From Brevibacterium luteolum (GTDB lineage Bacteria > Actinomycetota > Actinomycetes > Actinomycetales > Brevibacteriaceae), in the NCBI RefSeq assembly GCF_013004595.1, contig NZ_JABEMC010000014.1:1-38939 (forward strand): 38,939 nt of DNA, read 5' to 3'. Position numbers and translations under genes: made by a program. Below are positions 14,531-25,299 of the stretch, one piece after another. Position 1 is the stretch's first letter. Each line of letters opens with the position of its first letter. A model generated the notes under the pieces. The model ran no database searches and was not told the origin of the DNA. It was given only the letters and a program-made list of their open reading frames with translations.

Positions 14531-15159
14531 TGGCGAAGAATCCCAAGCGGCCCGGGCATCCGTCGATTCGGCCGGCGGATCTTCGCGACCTCCCTTCCAC
14601 TCAGCCGCTGTTCCGCATCCACTCGGCAGGTGGCCGGCACCCAATCGCATGGAACGGCTTTCGCGATTTCGGACCGTTGCAGAGCATGCGCTGGGATCCG
14701 CATCCCCCACCTCCTTCGCATCACCACGGCGTAGGCGTCGCCTACTGTGCGACGGATCCCGTCACCACCTTTGCCGAAGTATTCCAAGAACGCCGACGCA
14801 TCCGCATCGGTTCGTTGCGTGCCCTCAGCGCGTGGTTTCCGGCTCGCGATCTGCGGTTGCTTGACCTCACGGGAAACTGGCCGACTCGCAATGGTGCCTC
14901 GTTCTCACTGTTCGCTGCACCGAAATCGACATGCCGTAACTGGGCGCGCGGAATTCACGAGCTTTCCGCAGAGCTCAGCTTGGAGCTCGACGGCTTGTAC
15001 GTGCACTCGACGATGATGCCAGGGAAGAACGTCGTACTCTTCTCTTCAGCTCATTCGGCATTCCCGATCGCGCCGGCAATATCGCTGCCACTCGACCACC
15101 CCGTCATCCGGCGCCTTGCCCAAGACGCTAGCCACCAGTTGTCCTGGCCAGTCGTCTGA
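14527..15159 (+). CDS. RES-domain toxin (NAD+-degrading)
   Basis: This 210-residue protein fits the RES family, whose toxins (such as MbcT) destroy NAD+ by phosphorolysis or hydrolysis. Family positions are visible: Arg in PLFRIHSAGG (~28-37), FGPLQSMRWDP, the Tyr of GVAYCATDPVTTFAEVFQE (~70-88) with the following Glu, and a late Ser-containing segment VVLFSSAHSAFPI. Length is near the family norm of ~200. It is coupled to the antitoxin by ATGA. Between the riboswitch operon and tesB, the pair looks like an inserted two-gene module. Confidence 0.8.
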   Translation: MMAKNPKRPGHPSIRPADLRDLPSTQPLFRIHSAGGRHPIAWNGFRDFGPLQSMRWDPHPPPPSHHHGVGVAYCATDPVTTFAEVFQERRRIRIGSLRALSAWFPARDLRLLDLTGNWPTRNGASFSLFAAPKSTCRNWARGIHELSAELSLELDGLYVHSTMMPGKNVVLFSSAHSAFPIAPAISLPLDHPVIRRLAQDASHQLSWPVV

Positions 15160-15267
15160 GGCCACGCCCACTGCTCCGGTTGCCGCACGGCTGCAGGCCA
15201 AGTGACTCCGGGTCGCTAGGATCGAAGGGTACGGCGTCATCTGTCCTGACCGAATCGGAGGAATCCC

Positions 15268-16122
15268 GTGAGCGATGTGCTCTTCTCACCCAGCGAAACC
15301 GGCGAAGGCTCGTTCCTCGAGCTCATGCAGCTGGAGAAGATCGACAAGAACATCTACCGCGCCGGCTACGTCTTCGATGAGCCCTACGCCCTCTACGGCG
15401 GCCAGGTCGCAGCGCAGTCCGTGCACGCCGCGGCCCTGACCGTCGATGCAGAGCGCAAGCCCCACTCCCTGCACGGATACTTCCTGCGCCCAGGCAACGC
15501 CGCCCGGCCGACGGTCTTCCAGGTCTTCCGCGACCGCGACGGCGGCTCCTACTCCGCCCGCCGCGTGGTCGCCACCCAGGACGGCGACGTCATCTTCAAC
15601 ATGGCCATCAACTTCACCCGCGGCAACGAAAGCCCCGACCTGCAGGGCCCGACTGCAGCCGCCCAGCAGGAGATCCGGTTCGGCGACCCCTCGCCGATGC
15701 CGCGGATGTTCTCCTTCGAAGCCCGCAGCACCGACCAGCCCTTCGAGACCACCGACTACCCGGTCCGGTTCTGGGCCCGCTGCACCGAGGACCTCGGCGA
15801 CTCCGAGCTGCTGCACATCTGCGCACTCACCTACCTGTCCGACATCTCCTCGGGCCTGGGCGCATTCAACACCGAGGAGTTCAAGTCCGGCTCCAGCCTC
15901 GATCACTCGCTGTGGTTCCACCGGCCGGTGAACATGAACGACTGGGTGCTGTGCGACTACGCCCCGCGCTCCGCCGCCTACGGTCGCGGCCTGTACAACG
16001 GCGACATCACCACCCAGGACGGCGTGCTCGTCGCCTCGGTCGCCCAGGAGGCGCTGTTCCGCAGGCTCACCCCAGAGCAGCTGCAGCACTACCGCGGCAT
16101 CGGCCGGCCGAAGAAGGACTGA
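15268..16122 (+). CDS. tesB: Acyl-CoA thioesterase II
   Basis: TesB-type double-hotdog thioesterase of 284 residues that hydrolyses acyl-CoA to fatty acid and CoA. Visible marks are YALYGGQVAAQSVHAA (~residues 39-54), PHSLHGYFLRPG (~66-77), DGGSYSARRVVATQDG, and in the second domain SSLDHSLWFHRP (~210), WVLCDYAPRSAAYGRGLYNG (~225-246), with the catalytic Asp, Gln and Thr/Ser region typical of TesB. Start GTG 15268 has GGAGGA five bases upstream. It is a stand-alone gene. Confidence 0.92.
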   Translation: MSDVLFSPSETGEGSFLELMQLEKIDKNIYRAGYVFDEPYALYGGQVAAQSVHAAALTVDAERKPHSLHGYFLRPGNAARPTVFQVFRDRDGGSYSARRVVATQDGDVIFNMAINFTRGNESPDLQGPTAAAQQEIRFGDPSPMPRMFSFEARSTDQPFETTDYPVRFWARCTEDLGDSELLHICALTYLSDISSGLGAFNTEEFKSGSSLDHSLWFHRPVNMNDWVLCDYAPRSAAYGRGLYNGDITTQDGVLVASVAQEALFRRLTPEQLQHYRGIGRPKKD

Positions 16123-16157
16123 GACCGCAGCGCTCCGCGCTCACTTGCGCACATCAA

Positions 16158-16179
16158 AAAGTTCGCATGGGCGAACTTT
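16158..16179. promoter_or_regulatory. Perfect inverted repeat upstream of the Mn/Zn transporter operon
   Basis: AAAGTTCGC-atgg-GCGAACTTT is a 9+4+9 perfect inverted repeat, 33 bases before the ATG of the metal-binding lipoprotein. Its size and place suit an operator for the DtxR/MntR-type regulator encoded at 19014-19763. I do not see the same repeat elsewhere in the window. The sequence differs from the classic DtxR/IdeR iron box, so the regulator is inferred. Confidence 0.5.
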
Positions 16180-16211
16180 GCAAATTCGCTGAGGGGAACT
16201 ATTGTGATGCC

Positions 16212-17189
16212 ATGGCATTTCGTTCTCCCCTCTCACAGCTGCGCACACCCCGCGCGCAGAGCCGCACCTGGCGCATCCCCCTTCTCATCACCGGCCTGGT
16301 GACCACAGCCGCACTGGCCCTGTCGGCCTGCAGCCTGGCTGACACCTCGGGTACGGATGATGACCGCCCGCTGGTGCTCACCACCTTCACCGTGCTCAAG
16401 GACATCGCCGCCAATGTCGCAGGCGAGCACCTGCGCGTAGAGTCGATCACGAAGGAAGGCGCGGAGATCCACGGCTATGAGCCCTCCCCCAGCGACATCC
16501 GGCACGCCGAGGAAGCCGATCTCGTCATGGAGAACGGCATGGGCCTGGAGAAGTGGTTCGAGCAGTTCATCGACGTCGCCGGCACGAAGCACGTCGTGCT
16601 CACCGACGGCGTCGAACCGATCGACATCACCGAGGACGCCTACGCCGGCAAGCCGAACCCGCACGCCTGGATGTCGCCTGCCAACACCGCGATCTACGTC
16701 AAGAACATGGTGAAGGCCTTCTCCGAGCTCGACCCCGACCACGCTGCGGACTTCGAGGCCAACGCCGAGGACTACACCGCCAAGCTCACCGAGGTCGAGA
16801 CGAAGCTGACCGACACGCTTGAGACCCTGCCGGAGAACCAGCGCGCGCTCGTCACCTGCGAAGGGGCGTTCTCCTACCTCGCCCGCGATGCCGGACTGAC
16901 TGAGAAGTACATCTGGCCGGTCAACGCCGAGCACGAAGCCACCCCGCAGCAGGTCGCCTCGACCATCGAGTTCGTGCGCGAAAATGACGTCCCGGCCGTG
17001 TTCTGCGAATCAACCGTCAACGACAAGGCGATGCAGCAGGTCGTCGACGCCACCAACGCGAGCTTCGGCGGCACCCTCTACGTCGACTCGCTCACCACCG
17101 CAGATGGCCCCGTGCCGACCTACCTCGATCTCATCACCCACGATGCCGAGACCATCGCCGATGCCCTGACTGGGACCCAAGGTACATGA
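16212..17189 (+). CDS. Metal (Mn/Zn)-binding ABC transporter lipoprotein
   Basis: Solute-binding protein of the cluster-A-I (ZnuA/MntA/PsaA) family, 325 residues. A signal peptide ends in a lipobox, LSACS, near residue 37, so the protein is anchored in the membrane after lipid modification. Metal ligands are visible: His in EIHGYEPSP (~85), His in NPHAWMSP (~155), Glu in TCEGAFSYLARD (~220) and Asp in YVDSLT (~297). There is no His-rich loop, which favours manganese over zinc. ATG 16212 starts just ahead of the signal peptide. The ATPase and permease follow, and a DtxR-like regulator converges. Confidence 0.88.
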   Translation: MAFRSPLSQLRTPRAQSRTWRIPLLITGLVTTAALALSACSLADTSGTDDDRPLVLTTFTVLKDIAANVAGEHLRVESITKEGAEIHGYEPSPSDIRHAEEADLVMENGMGLEKWFEQFIDVAGTKHVVLTDGVEPIDITEDAYAGKPNPHAWMSPANTAIYVKNMVKAFSELDPDHAADFEANAEDYTAKLTEVETKLTDTLETLPENQRALVTCEGAFSYLARDAGLTEKYIWPVNAEHEATPQQVASTIEFVRENDVPAVFCESTVNDKAMQQVVDATNASFGGTLYVDSLTTADGPVPTYLDLITHDAETIADALTGTQGT

Positions 17190-17244
17190 CGGCCACCACA
17201 GCCCTACTAGCGTCGTTCATCCGACTGCGCTTGACTGGACACCG

Positions 17245-18165
17245 ATGAACTCTTCCCGGCACACCCGCCAGCCTGCGGCACACCAACCCGGACCCGGTGC
17301 GTCCACCGCCCTGGAGGTCCGGAACGTCACGGTGCGCTATGGCTCAGTGCTGGCTCTCGACGAGGCGAGCGCCGTCATCGGACGCGGCCGCATCTGCGGT
17401 CTGGTCGGCATGAACGGCGCCGGTAAGTCCACCCTGTTCAAGTCGATCGTCGGCAGCCTCAAACCGCAGGCGGGTTCCGTGCGCATCGCCGGCCTGCCGC
17501 CTGCCAAGGCCCGGCGGGCCAGGCTCATCGGGTACGTGCCGCAGGCCGAGATCGTCGACTGGGACTTCCCGATCACCGTGCGCGAGGTAGTGGGCTCCGG
17601 CCGCTACGGGCGCACCGGGATCACCCGCCGACTCACGCGGGCCGACCAGGACGCCGTCGAGGCCGCACTGGCCCGCGTCGAGCTCACAGAGCTGGCCGGC
17701 CGGCAGATCGGCCAGCTCTCCGGCGGGCAGCGCAAGCGCGCCTTCGTCGCCCGGGGCCTGGCGCAGGAGGCCTCGGTGCTGCTGCTCGATGAGCCCTTCG
17801 CCGGCGTCGACAAGCGCTCTGAGCAGATGATCTCGACGGTGCTGCGCGAGGCCGCCGATGCCGGGACGACGATCGTCGTGTCCACCCACGATCTGCACGC
17901 GCTGCCGGATCTGGCCGATGAGGCGATCCTGCTCATGCGGCGCGTGCTGCTGCACGACTCGCCTGCCGAGGTGCTGCGTCCGCAGAACCTGGCGCTGGCC
18001 TTCGGACTCGATCCGCTCGGCCGGCCGACCGACACCCGGCGGGCCGACGAGACCCCGGCTGCCGACGGGGCCCCGACTGACAGCGCGGCCCCGACTGACA
18101 GCGCGGCCCCGACTCCCCGTGACGCTGCGGCCCGCGATGAGAACTGGGACGGTGAACGGCATTGA
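17245..18165 (+). CDS. Metal ABC transporter ATP-binding protein
   Basis: The ATPase of the Mn/Zn transporter, 306 residues. Motifs: Walker A GMNGAGKST (~58-66), Q-loop in GYVPQAEIVDWDFPITV, signature LSGGQRKR (~157-164), Walker B VLLLDEPFAGVD and H-loop STHDLHALPDL. The YVPQ...DWDFP stretch is typical of the manganese/zinc subfamily. The last ~50 residues are a low-complexity tail with a small repeat of PTDSAA (18-bp tandem copies near 18073-18115). The 3' end overlaps the permease start. Confidence 0.9.
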   Translation: MNSSRHTRQPAAHQPGPGASTALEVRNVTVRYGSVLALDEASAVIGRGRICGLVGMNGAGKSTLFKSIVGSLKPQAGSVRIAGLPPAKARRARLIGYVPQAEIVDWDFPITVREVVGSGRYGRTGITRRLTRADQDAVEAALARVELTELAGRQIGQLSGGQRKRAFVARGLAQEASVLLLDEPFAGVDKRSEQMISTVLREAADAGTTIVVSTHDLHALPDLADEAILLMRRVLLHDSPAEVLRPQNLALAFGLDPLGRPTDTRRADETPAADGAPTDSAAPTDSAAPTPRDAAARDENWDGERH

Positions 18166-19013
18166 ACATCATCCACCTGCTCGCCGACCCGCTGTCCTAT
18201 GAGTTCATGACCCGCGCGCTCATCGCCGCGGTCATGGTCTCGATCGTCTGCGCGCTGCTGTCGTGCTGGCTGGTGCTCATCGGCTGGTCGCTCATGGGCG
18301 ACGCGGTCTCCCATGCGGTGCTGCCCGGGGTTGTGCTCGCCTATGTCCTCGACCTGCCGTTCGCCATCGGCGCGCTCGTGTTCGGGTTCCTGGCCGTCAT
18401 CCTCATCGGGGCGGTGCGCGACACGTCCCGGGTCAAGGAGGATGCCGCGATCGGCATCGTGTTCACCACGCTGTTCGCCTTCGGCATCGTGCTCGTGTCC
18501 GTCACCCCTTCGGATACGGACCTCATGCACATCATCTTCGGCAACATCCTCGGCGTCTCCCGGCAGGACCTCACCCAGATCCTCATCCTCACGATCGCCG
18601 TGCTGCTCGTCGTGCTCCTCAAGCGCCGCGACTTCACCCTCTACGCCTTCGACCCGACGCACGCGCATGCGATCGGCATGAGCCCGCGTCTCATCGGCGC
18701 GGTCATGCTCGCCCTGCTCGCGGTCACCGCGGTGGCGACGCTGCAGATCGTCGGCGTCGTCCTCGTCGTCGCAATGCTCATCATCCCCGGTGCCTCGGCC
18801 TACCTGCTGACGAACCGGATGAGCATGATGCTCATCATCGCCCCGGCGATCTCGGTCGGCTGTTCGCTCATCGGCCTGTACACCAGCTATTACGCCGACA
18901 CCGCGTCGGGCGGCATGATCGTGCTGGCGCAGGGGCTCGCCTTCACGTTCATCTACCTCTTCAGCCCCCGCCAGGGGGTCATCGCCCGGCAGCTCAAGCG
19001 CCGGCAGCCGCGC

Positions 19014-19025
<12 letters not shown>
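18162..19025 (+). CDS. Metal ABC transporter permease
   Basis: Membrane permease of the ZnuB/MntB family, 287 residues with about eight hydrophobic helices. Typical segments are GWSLMGDAVSHAVLPGVVLA (~43-62), the coupling-loop region FAFGIVLVSV, and the C-terminal VVLVVAMLIIPGASAYLLT (~200-218). It starts with TTG 18162, overlapping the TGA of the ATPase, so it is translationally coupled. Its 3' end overlaps the convergent DtxR/MntR gene by 12 bases. Together with the lipoprotein and ATPase it forms a complete importer. Confidence 0.88.
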
Positions 19026-21289
<2,264 letters not shown>

Positions 21290-21435
21290 CTACCTCCCGA
21301 GGCGGAATACGGCGTGGGGTCGCTGGCTCAATCGTAGTCCGTCGCAGCGGCCCGGCACCACACCCAGGACAAGGCCCGCCTGCAGCTCCGGCTGTGAGTC
21401 TGCCCACGCCTCAGGCGCGGTCTACACTTGAGCCC

Positions 21436-22041
21436 ATGAGCGATCACGATGATGTGTCTGTTCCCCACGCCTTCGCCGCGACCCCGCAGCTGGCCGGCAC
21501 ACGGGTGCTGCTGCGCCGGGTCGAGGTCTCCGACGCCGAGGTGCTGGCCGCCGCTGCCGGTGATCTCCCGTCCTCGTGGGTGACGAGTGTGCCCGCGCCC
21601 GAGGCGATGGCTGATGAGATCGTGCGCCGGCAGGGCCTGCAGGCAGCTGGGTCCATGGCGCCGTTCACGGTCATAGCCGACGGCCGGCCGGTGGGCATGA
21701 CGACGTTCATGAACATCGATGCGGCCAACCGGCGGGTCGAGATCGGTTCGACGTGGCTGTCTCCTGCCGTGCAGGGCACTGGGGTGAATGCGGAGGCGAA
21801 GCTGCTGCTGCTCACCCGGGCGTTCGAGGTTCTTGACTGCATTGCGGTGGAGTTCCGCACGCATTTCCACAACTTCCAGTCCCGGGCGGCGATCGAACGC
21901 CTCGGCGCGAAGCCCGATGGGGTGCTGCGCTCCCACCAGCTGCTCGACGGGGTGCTGCGCGACACCGCTGTCTATTCGATCATCGCCTGCGAGTGGCTCA
22001 CGGTGAAGCGGGGACTGGAGCACCGGCTGGCGGGCCGCTGA
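21436..22041 (+). CDS. GNAT-family N-acetyltransferase (RimJ/RimL-like)
   Basis: A 201-residue acetyltransferase related to RimL-like proteins that acetylate N-terminal or small-molecule amines from acetyl-CoA. It opens with LAGTRVLLRRVEVSDAEVLA, has PFTVIADGRPVGMTTFMNID and RRVEIGSTWLSPAVQGTGVN (the acetyl-CoA binding region, ~105-125). It ends with the family's FRTHFHNFQSRAAIERLGAK and DGVLR. ATG 21436 is used; the frame extends upstream without support. The substrate is unknown. Its end overlaps a convergent membrane-protein gene by 44 bases. Confidence 0.85.
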   Translation: MSDHDDVSVPHAFAATPQLAGTRVLLRRVEVSDAEVLAAAAGDLPSSWVTSVPAPEAMADEIVRRQGLQAAGSMAPFTVIADGRPVGMTTFMNIDAANRRVEIGSTWLSPAVQGTGVNAEAKLLLLTRAFEVLDCIAVEFRTHFHNFQSRAAIERLGAKPDGVLRSHQLLDGVLRDTAVYSIIACEWLTVKRGLEHRLAGR

Positions 22042-22745
22042 GGTCCGCGTCGCGTTCGGCGATCCGCCGGTAGGTCGCGACGGTGAGCACGCCGATGAGG
22101 CTGTCGAGGATGAGGAGAACCGGGATTGCGATTCCGGTGATGATGAAGATGAGGCCCGACTGGCTGGCGGGCAGCTCCTTGAGGAAGAAGATGAGCCCGG
22201 CCATAGTGCCGAGACCGATGAGGAACAGCGGCAGCCCGAGTGCCATCGCCAGCGCCTCACGGCTCTTGAGCAGGTGCGGGATGACGATGGTGGCCCCGAG
22301 CGAGGCAAGGCTTGCCGTCCAGCACAGCAGGAAGACTGCGGCGTGACGCTTGGCAGTCGGCTGCCAGTCGTCGACGAACCGGTCGGAGACGGGGAAGTCG
22401 GTGAACAGCGGCCAGAAGGCTGACGCTGCGGTCAGGGCTGCGGCGATGATGACGGTGACGGCGATGAGGTAGCTGATGTGCCCGCGCCTGCCGGGTGCGA
22501 TGTCGAGGGTGCTGCCCGGGGTACCGGCGCCTGATGCCAGGTTCCGGTGGCTGCTGCACCGGTTGTTGTACTGGTTGCTGGCGATGGGGCTGCTGCGCCG
22601 GTGGCTCCTGGCGATACGGCCGTTGCGTCTGGAAGGCCCCGCCGCGGTCGATGCCGGGATAGCCCGGAGGCGGCGGGGGCACCTGGGGCTGGGCTGCAGG
22701 AGGTGCCGGTGGCTGCCGGTCGGCGTGCTCAGACGGGTGGCTCAT
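21998..22745 (-). pseudogene. P/Q-rich membrane protein, frameshifted
   Basis: ATG 22745 overlaps the stop of the preceding related gene (ATGA). The first ~65 residues are Pro/Gln-rich and hydrophilic (QQPVQQPVQQPP). The membrane part (YLIAVTVIIAAALTAASAFW, LFTDFPVSDRFVDDWQP, AVFLLCWTASLASLGATIVI, IFIITGIAIPVLLILDSLIG) lies in a different frame with no start of its own. A shift in the CAG/CCA-rich linker around 22500-22570 is needed to join them. The layout parallels the upstream gene: a Pro-rich tail, then a helix, F....V...F.D.W...A and another helix. Function unknown. Confidence 0.6.
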
Positions 22746-23671
22746 TGACGATGGCCTCCTGCAAAGGGGCCGCCGACAGGGCCGGTGGGCTCCTGCGGCT
22801 TCCTGCGCAGGCTTGTGATCGGCATGAGGCACACGACCATGGCGACGACAACAGCGAGGACGATCCCGACAGGGACGATGATGTCCACCGTCTCGTAGGC
22901 CGGCACATCCTTGAAGAACATGACGATGACGACTGCGAGGACCAGGCTGCCGAGCACCCAGCCGCCGCCGAAGATGAAGGCGATGATCGGGTTGACCGCC
23001 ATCATGCGCACCATGAAGACAGCCCCACCGGCAACCGAGAGCGTCACGGCCCAGCAGCACAGGAACACCACGAGCAGGTGTGCCGCATCCGCTTCCCAGC
23101 TGTCGATGAAGAGTCCCGATGGGACGAAGTCAGCCACGTACGGCCACACCAGGGTCGAGACTGTCAGCAGCCCGGCGTGCACGGCAGAGGTCGCGAAGAC
23201 GAACACCGTCACCGGCAGCCACTTCTGGGAGACGGTGGAGATGACCATGTTGTAGTCCATGAGCGGGAACATCCAGGACAGGACGACGAGGACGATCAGG
23301 CCCATGAGTCCCGTGTCCTCGGCCGGGATGACCTTTTCCGTATTGGTCGACAGCATCTCCGCGCCGGCCAGCCAGACGATGACGACCCCTCCCACGCTTA
23401 GCCCGAGGCTGACGAGCACGCCGCGACCGAAGCGCGACAGCCACCTGATCGGCTTCTCGTCGGAGAAGACCTCCTCCCGCTGCCGGTCGAGTTCGCTGAG
23501 GTCATAGCGGCCATCAACCCGCGGCACACCGGGGGCGTACATGTACGGCTCCCCGCCCTGCGGGTGCGGCACACGCTGCCCTGGCTGCGACGGCCGTGGC
23601 GCCCACTGCCCGGGCGGGCGCGGAGGCTGCGGGGGCACCGTCGGGTACGGCGGCTGGTTGGGATCGGTCAT
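22742..23671 (-). CDS. Proline-rich multi-pass membrane protein of unknown function
   Basis: A 309-residue protein with a ~40-residue Pro/Gln-rich cytoplasmic tail (PPYPTVPPQPPRPPG), then six or more hydrophobic segments. Notable stretches are WLSRFGRGVLVSLGLSVGGV, WMFPLMDYNMVIS, and VADFVPSGLFIDSWEADAAH followed by a long helix. The last pattern recurs in the next gene, so the two are probably paralogues made as a pair. Overlap with the next start is ATGA. I do not recognise the family. Confidence 0.7.
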   Translation of the reverse strand: MTDPNQPPYPTVPPQPPRPPGQWAPRPSQPGQRVPHPQGGEPYMYAPGVPRVDGRYDLSELDRQREEVFSDEKPIRWLSRFGRGVLVSLGLSVGGVVIVWLAGAEMLSTNTEKVIPAEDTGLMGLIVLVVLSWMFPLMDYNMVISTVSQKWLPVTVFVFATSAVHAGLLTVSTLVWPYVADFVPSGLFIDSWEADAAHLLVVFLCCWAVTLSVAGGAVFMVRMMAVNPIIAFIFGGGWVLGSLVLAVVIVMFFKDVPAYETVDIIVPVGIVLAVVVAMVVCLMPITSLRRKPQEPTGPVGGPFAGGHRQ

Positions 23672-23736
23672 GGTGCCACTGTAATAGCGCCTCGGTGCAC
23701 CTCAGGTTGCGCTGCTGTGGCAGCCCTGTGACATCC

Positions 23737-24750
23737 TCATCCGCCCAGCTGCGCCCACGCGGCAGCAGAACCGAGCTGCAGGTTGGTGGTGAAGGTCCGC
23801 TCCTGTCCGGTCAGCGGATCGGTGAAGACGAGTGTGGATGCCAGCAGCTGCAGGGGCGAGGAGAAGTCGTACGGGTCCGGGTTGCGATCGACCGGGTAGA
23901 CCGGGTCGCCGAGGATCGGCAGGCCGATCGCGTGCATATGCACGCGCAGCTGATGGGTTTTGCCGGTCACCGGCTGCAGCTCGAACTCCCCGATCCGCAC
24001 ACGCTCCTCCCCCGTGCCCGAGGCGGTGCGCGCCTGGCGGGTGCCTGTCACCTCGTGCACGGCTGCCAGCCGGATCCGGGTGTGGGTGTTGGGCTCGCCG
24101 TCGACTTCGCGGACCTGCCGGTCACCGGCCGTCTTCTCCAGCCGGGTGCGGCGCTCACCGGGCAGCGTGCCGGGATCGAAGCCCGGCGGCAGGACTGCCA
24201 GTGCCCGGTAGGTCTTCGTCACCGTCCGGTCCTGGAACAGCCGCTGATAGCGTCCGCGGGTCTCCGGCCGGCGCGAGAGCACCAGCAGTCCCGCGGTCAC
24301 CCGGTCGAGGCGGTGGATGGCGACGAGATCGGGTTCGCTGCGGTTGACGCGCAGCCGGGTGACAGCGCATTCGCGCACGAACCGGCCGTTGGGGGTGCTG
24401 GCGAGGAAGTGGGGCTTGTCGATGACGAGCAGGTCCTCGTCTTCTGCCACGATGCCGATCTCGAACGGCACGCGCCGCTCGGGCGGCACCGGGCGGTGGA
24501 ACCAGTAGAACGCTCCGGGGATGACCGGGTCCTCCAGCCGGGCCGGCCCGGCCTCGGCCGTGCACAGGCGGCCCTCGGTGACCAGCGCAGCCCGCGCCTC
24601 GGGGGTGGAGTCCGGGACAAGAGCGGCGAGCATCTCGCCGACGCTGGCCGGCACCGGGGCGTCGGCCAGGGCGTGGGTCTCATGCCCGCCGGGGGCGCGC
24701 AGGCGCGTGGCGGTGATCCCCTCGCGTGGGGGCAGTGGGCTGCGGGGCAT
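23737..24750 (-). CDS. RluA-family rRNA/tRNA pseudouridine synthase
   Basis: A 337-residue pseudouridine synthase that isomerises uridine in structured RNA. The catalytic motif is AIHRLDRVTAGLLVLSRR (~residues 143-160) with the essential Asp. Other family segments are DLLVIDKPHFLASTP, KTYRALAVLP, and GKTHQLRVHMHAIGLPILGD near the C-terminus. The N-terminal ~90 residues are extra to the catalytic domain (PGAFYWFHRPVP, typical of actinobacterial members). The RNA target cannot be told. It lies 17 bases after the short TetR gene. Confidence 0.9.
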   Translation of the reverse strand: MPRSPLPPREGITATRLRAPGGHETHALADAPVPASVGEMLAALVPDSTPEARAALVTEGRLCTAEAGPARLEDPVIPGAFYWFHRPVPPERRVPFEIGIVAEDEDLLVIDKPHFLASTPNGRFVRECAVTRLRVNRSEPDLVAIHRLDRVTAGLLVLSRRPETRGRYQRLFQDRTVTKTYRALAVLPPGFDPGTLPGERRTRLEKTAGDRQVREVDGEPNTHTRIRLAAVHEVTGTRQARTASGTGEERVRIGEFELQPVTGKTHQLRVHMHAIGLPILGDPVYPVDRNPDPYDFSSPLQLLASTLVFTDPLTGQERTFTTNLQLGSAAAWAQLGG

Positions 24751-24767
24751 ACGCCCAGCCTACGGGT

Positions 24768-25022
24768 TCAGCAGTTCTCCCCGGTTGCCCGCAGGTACAG
24801 GTGGGTCATCTGGTCGGCGAAGGCGCGGCGTTCGGCCGTGCTGAAGCGGGAGCCGAAGTAGGTGTAGAGGGTGCCGACCGAACAGCCGGCCAGCAGGGCC
24901 ACGCGCTTCATCGAGACGTCGATGATGCCGTTGGCTGAGATCTCGTGACGCGCGGCCTCGAGGATCTCACGGCGACGCAGCACTGCCCGGTCGCGGGCTT
25001 GGATCGTGCGACGGGTGGTCAT
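24768..25022 (-). CDS. Truncated TetR protein (DNA-binding domain only)
   Basis: Only 84 residues long: MTTRRTIQARDRAVLRRREILEAARHE continues into a full TetR helix-turn-helix (MKRVALLAGCSVGTLYTYFG, ~35-54), then ends after ~30 more residues. Normal TetR proteins are ~190 residues, so the ligand-binding and dimerisation domain is absent; only 17 bases separate the stop from rluA. Start ATG 25022 has AGAGGAG upstream; a GTG at 25094 lacks one. It could be a decayed regulator or a free-standing DNA-binding protein. It diverges from the HsmA-like gene. Confidence 0.65.
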   Translation of the reverse strand: MTTRRTIQARDRAVLRRREILEAARHEISANGIIDVSMKRVALLAGCSVGTLYTYFGSRFSTAERRAFADQMTHLYLRATGENC

Positions 25023-25100
25023 CGTATGCTCCTCTGCCAGCGCGCAGCGCTGCGCGAAGCGTGAGATCCGGTCGCGCTTGAACGGCAGTGTCACCGTTCG

Positions 25101-25118
25101 ATGTGATCTAGATCACAT
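25101..25118. promoter_or_regulatory. Perfect Crp/GlxR-type palindrome
   Basis: ATGTGATCTAGATCACAT is an 18-bp perfect palindrome containing TGTGA-N6-TCACA, the exact consensus for cAMP-receptor-type regulators (Crp, GlxR). It lies ~80 bases upstream of the short TetR start and ~180 upstream of the HsmA-like start, so it could control either direction. It could also be an operator for the TetR protein itself. Confidence 0.6.
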
Positions 25119-25299
25119 TAACGGCTTGTCGTATCGCAACTGTTAAACACACCGGCATCGCGAGAGAATCTCACACTTCAGCAGGGATTCCATTCGGCTG
25201 GACACGCAGTATCAACTTCCGGGAATCAACCGTTCGGATGATGGCAGGATCAGCCGCCGGCCCGATGTGCACCGCTGCCTGGCGGGCGACGATGGAGGC

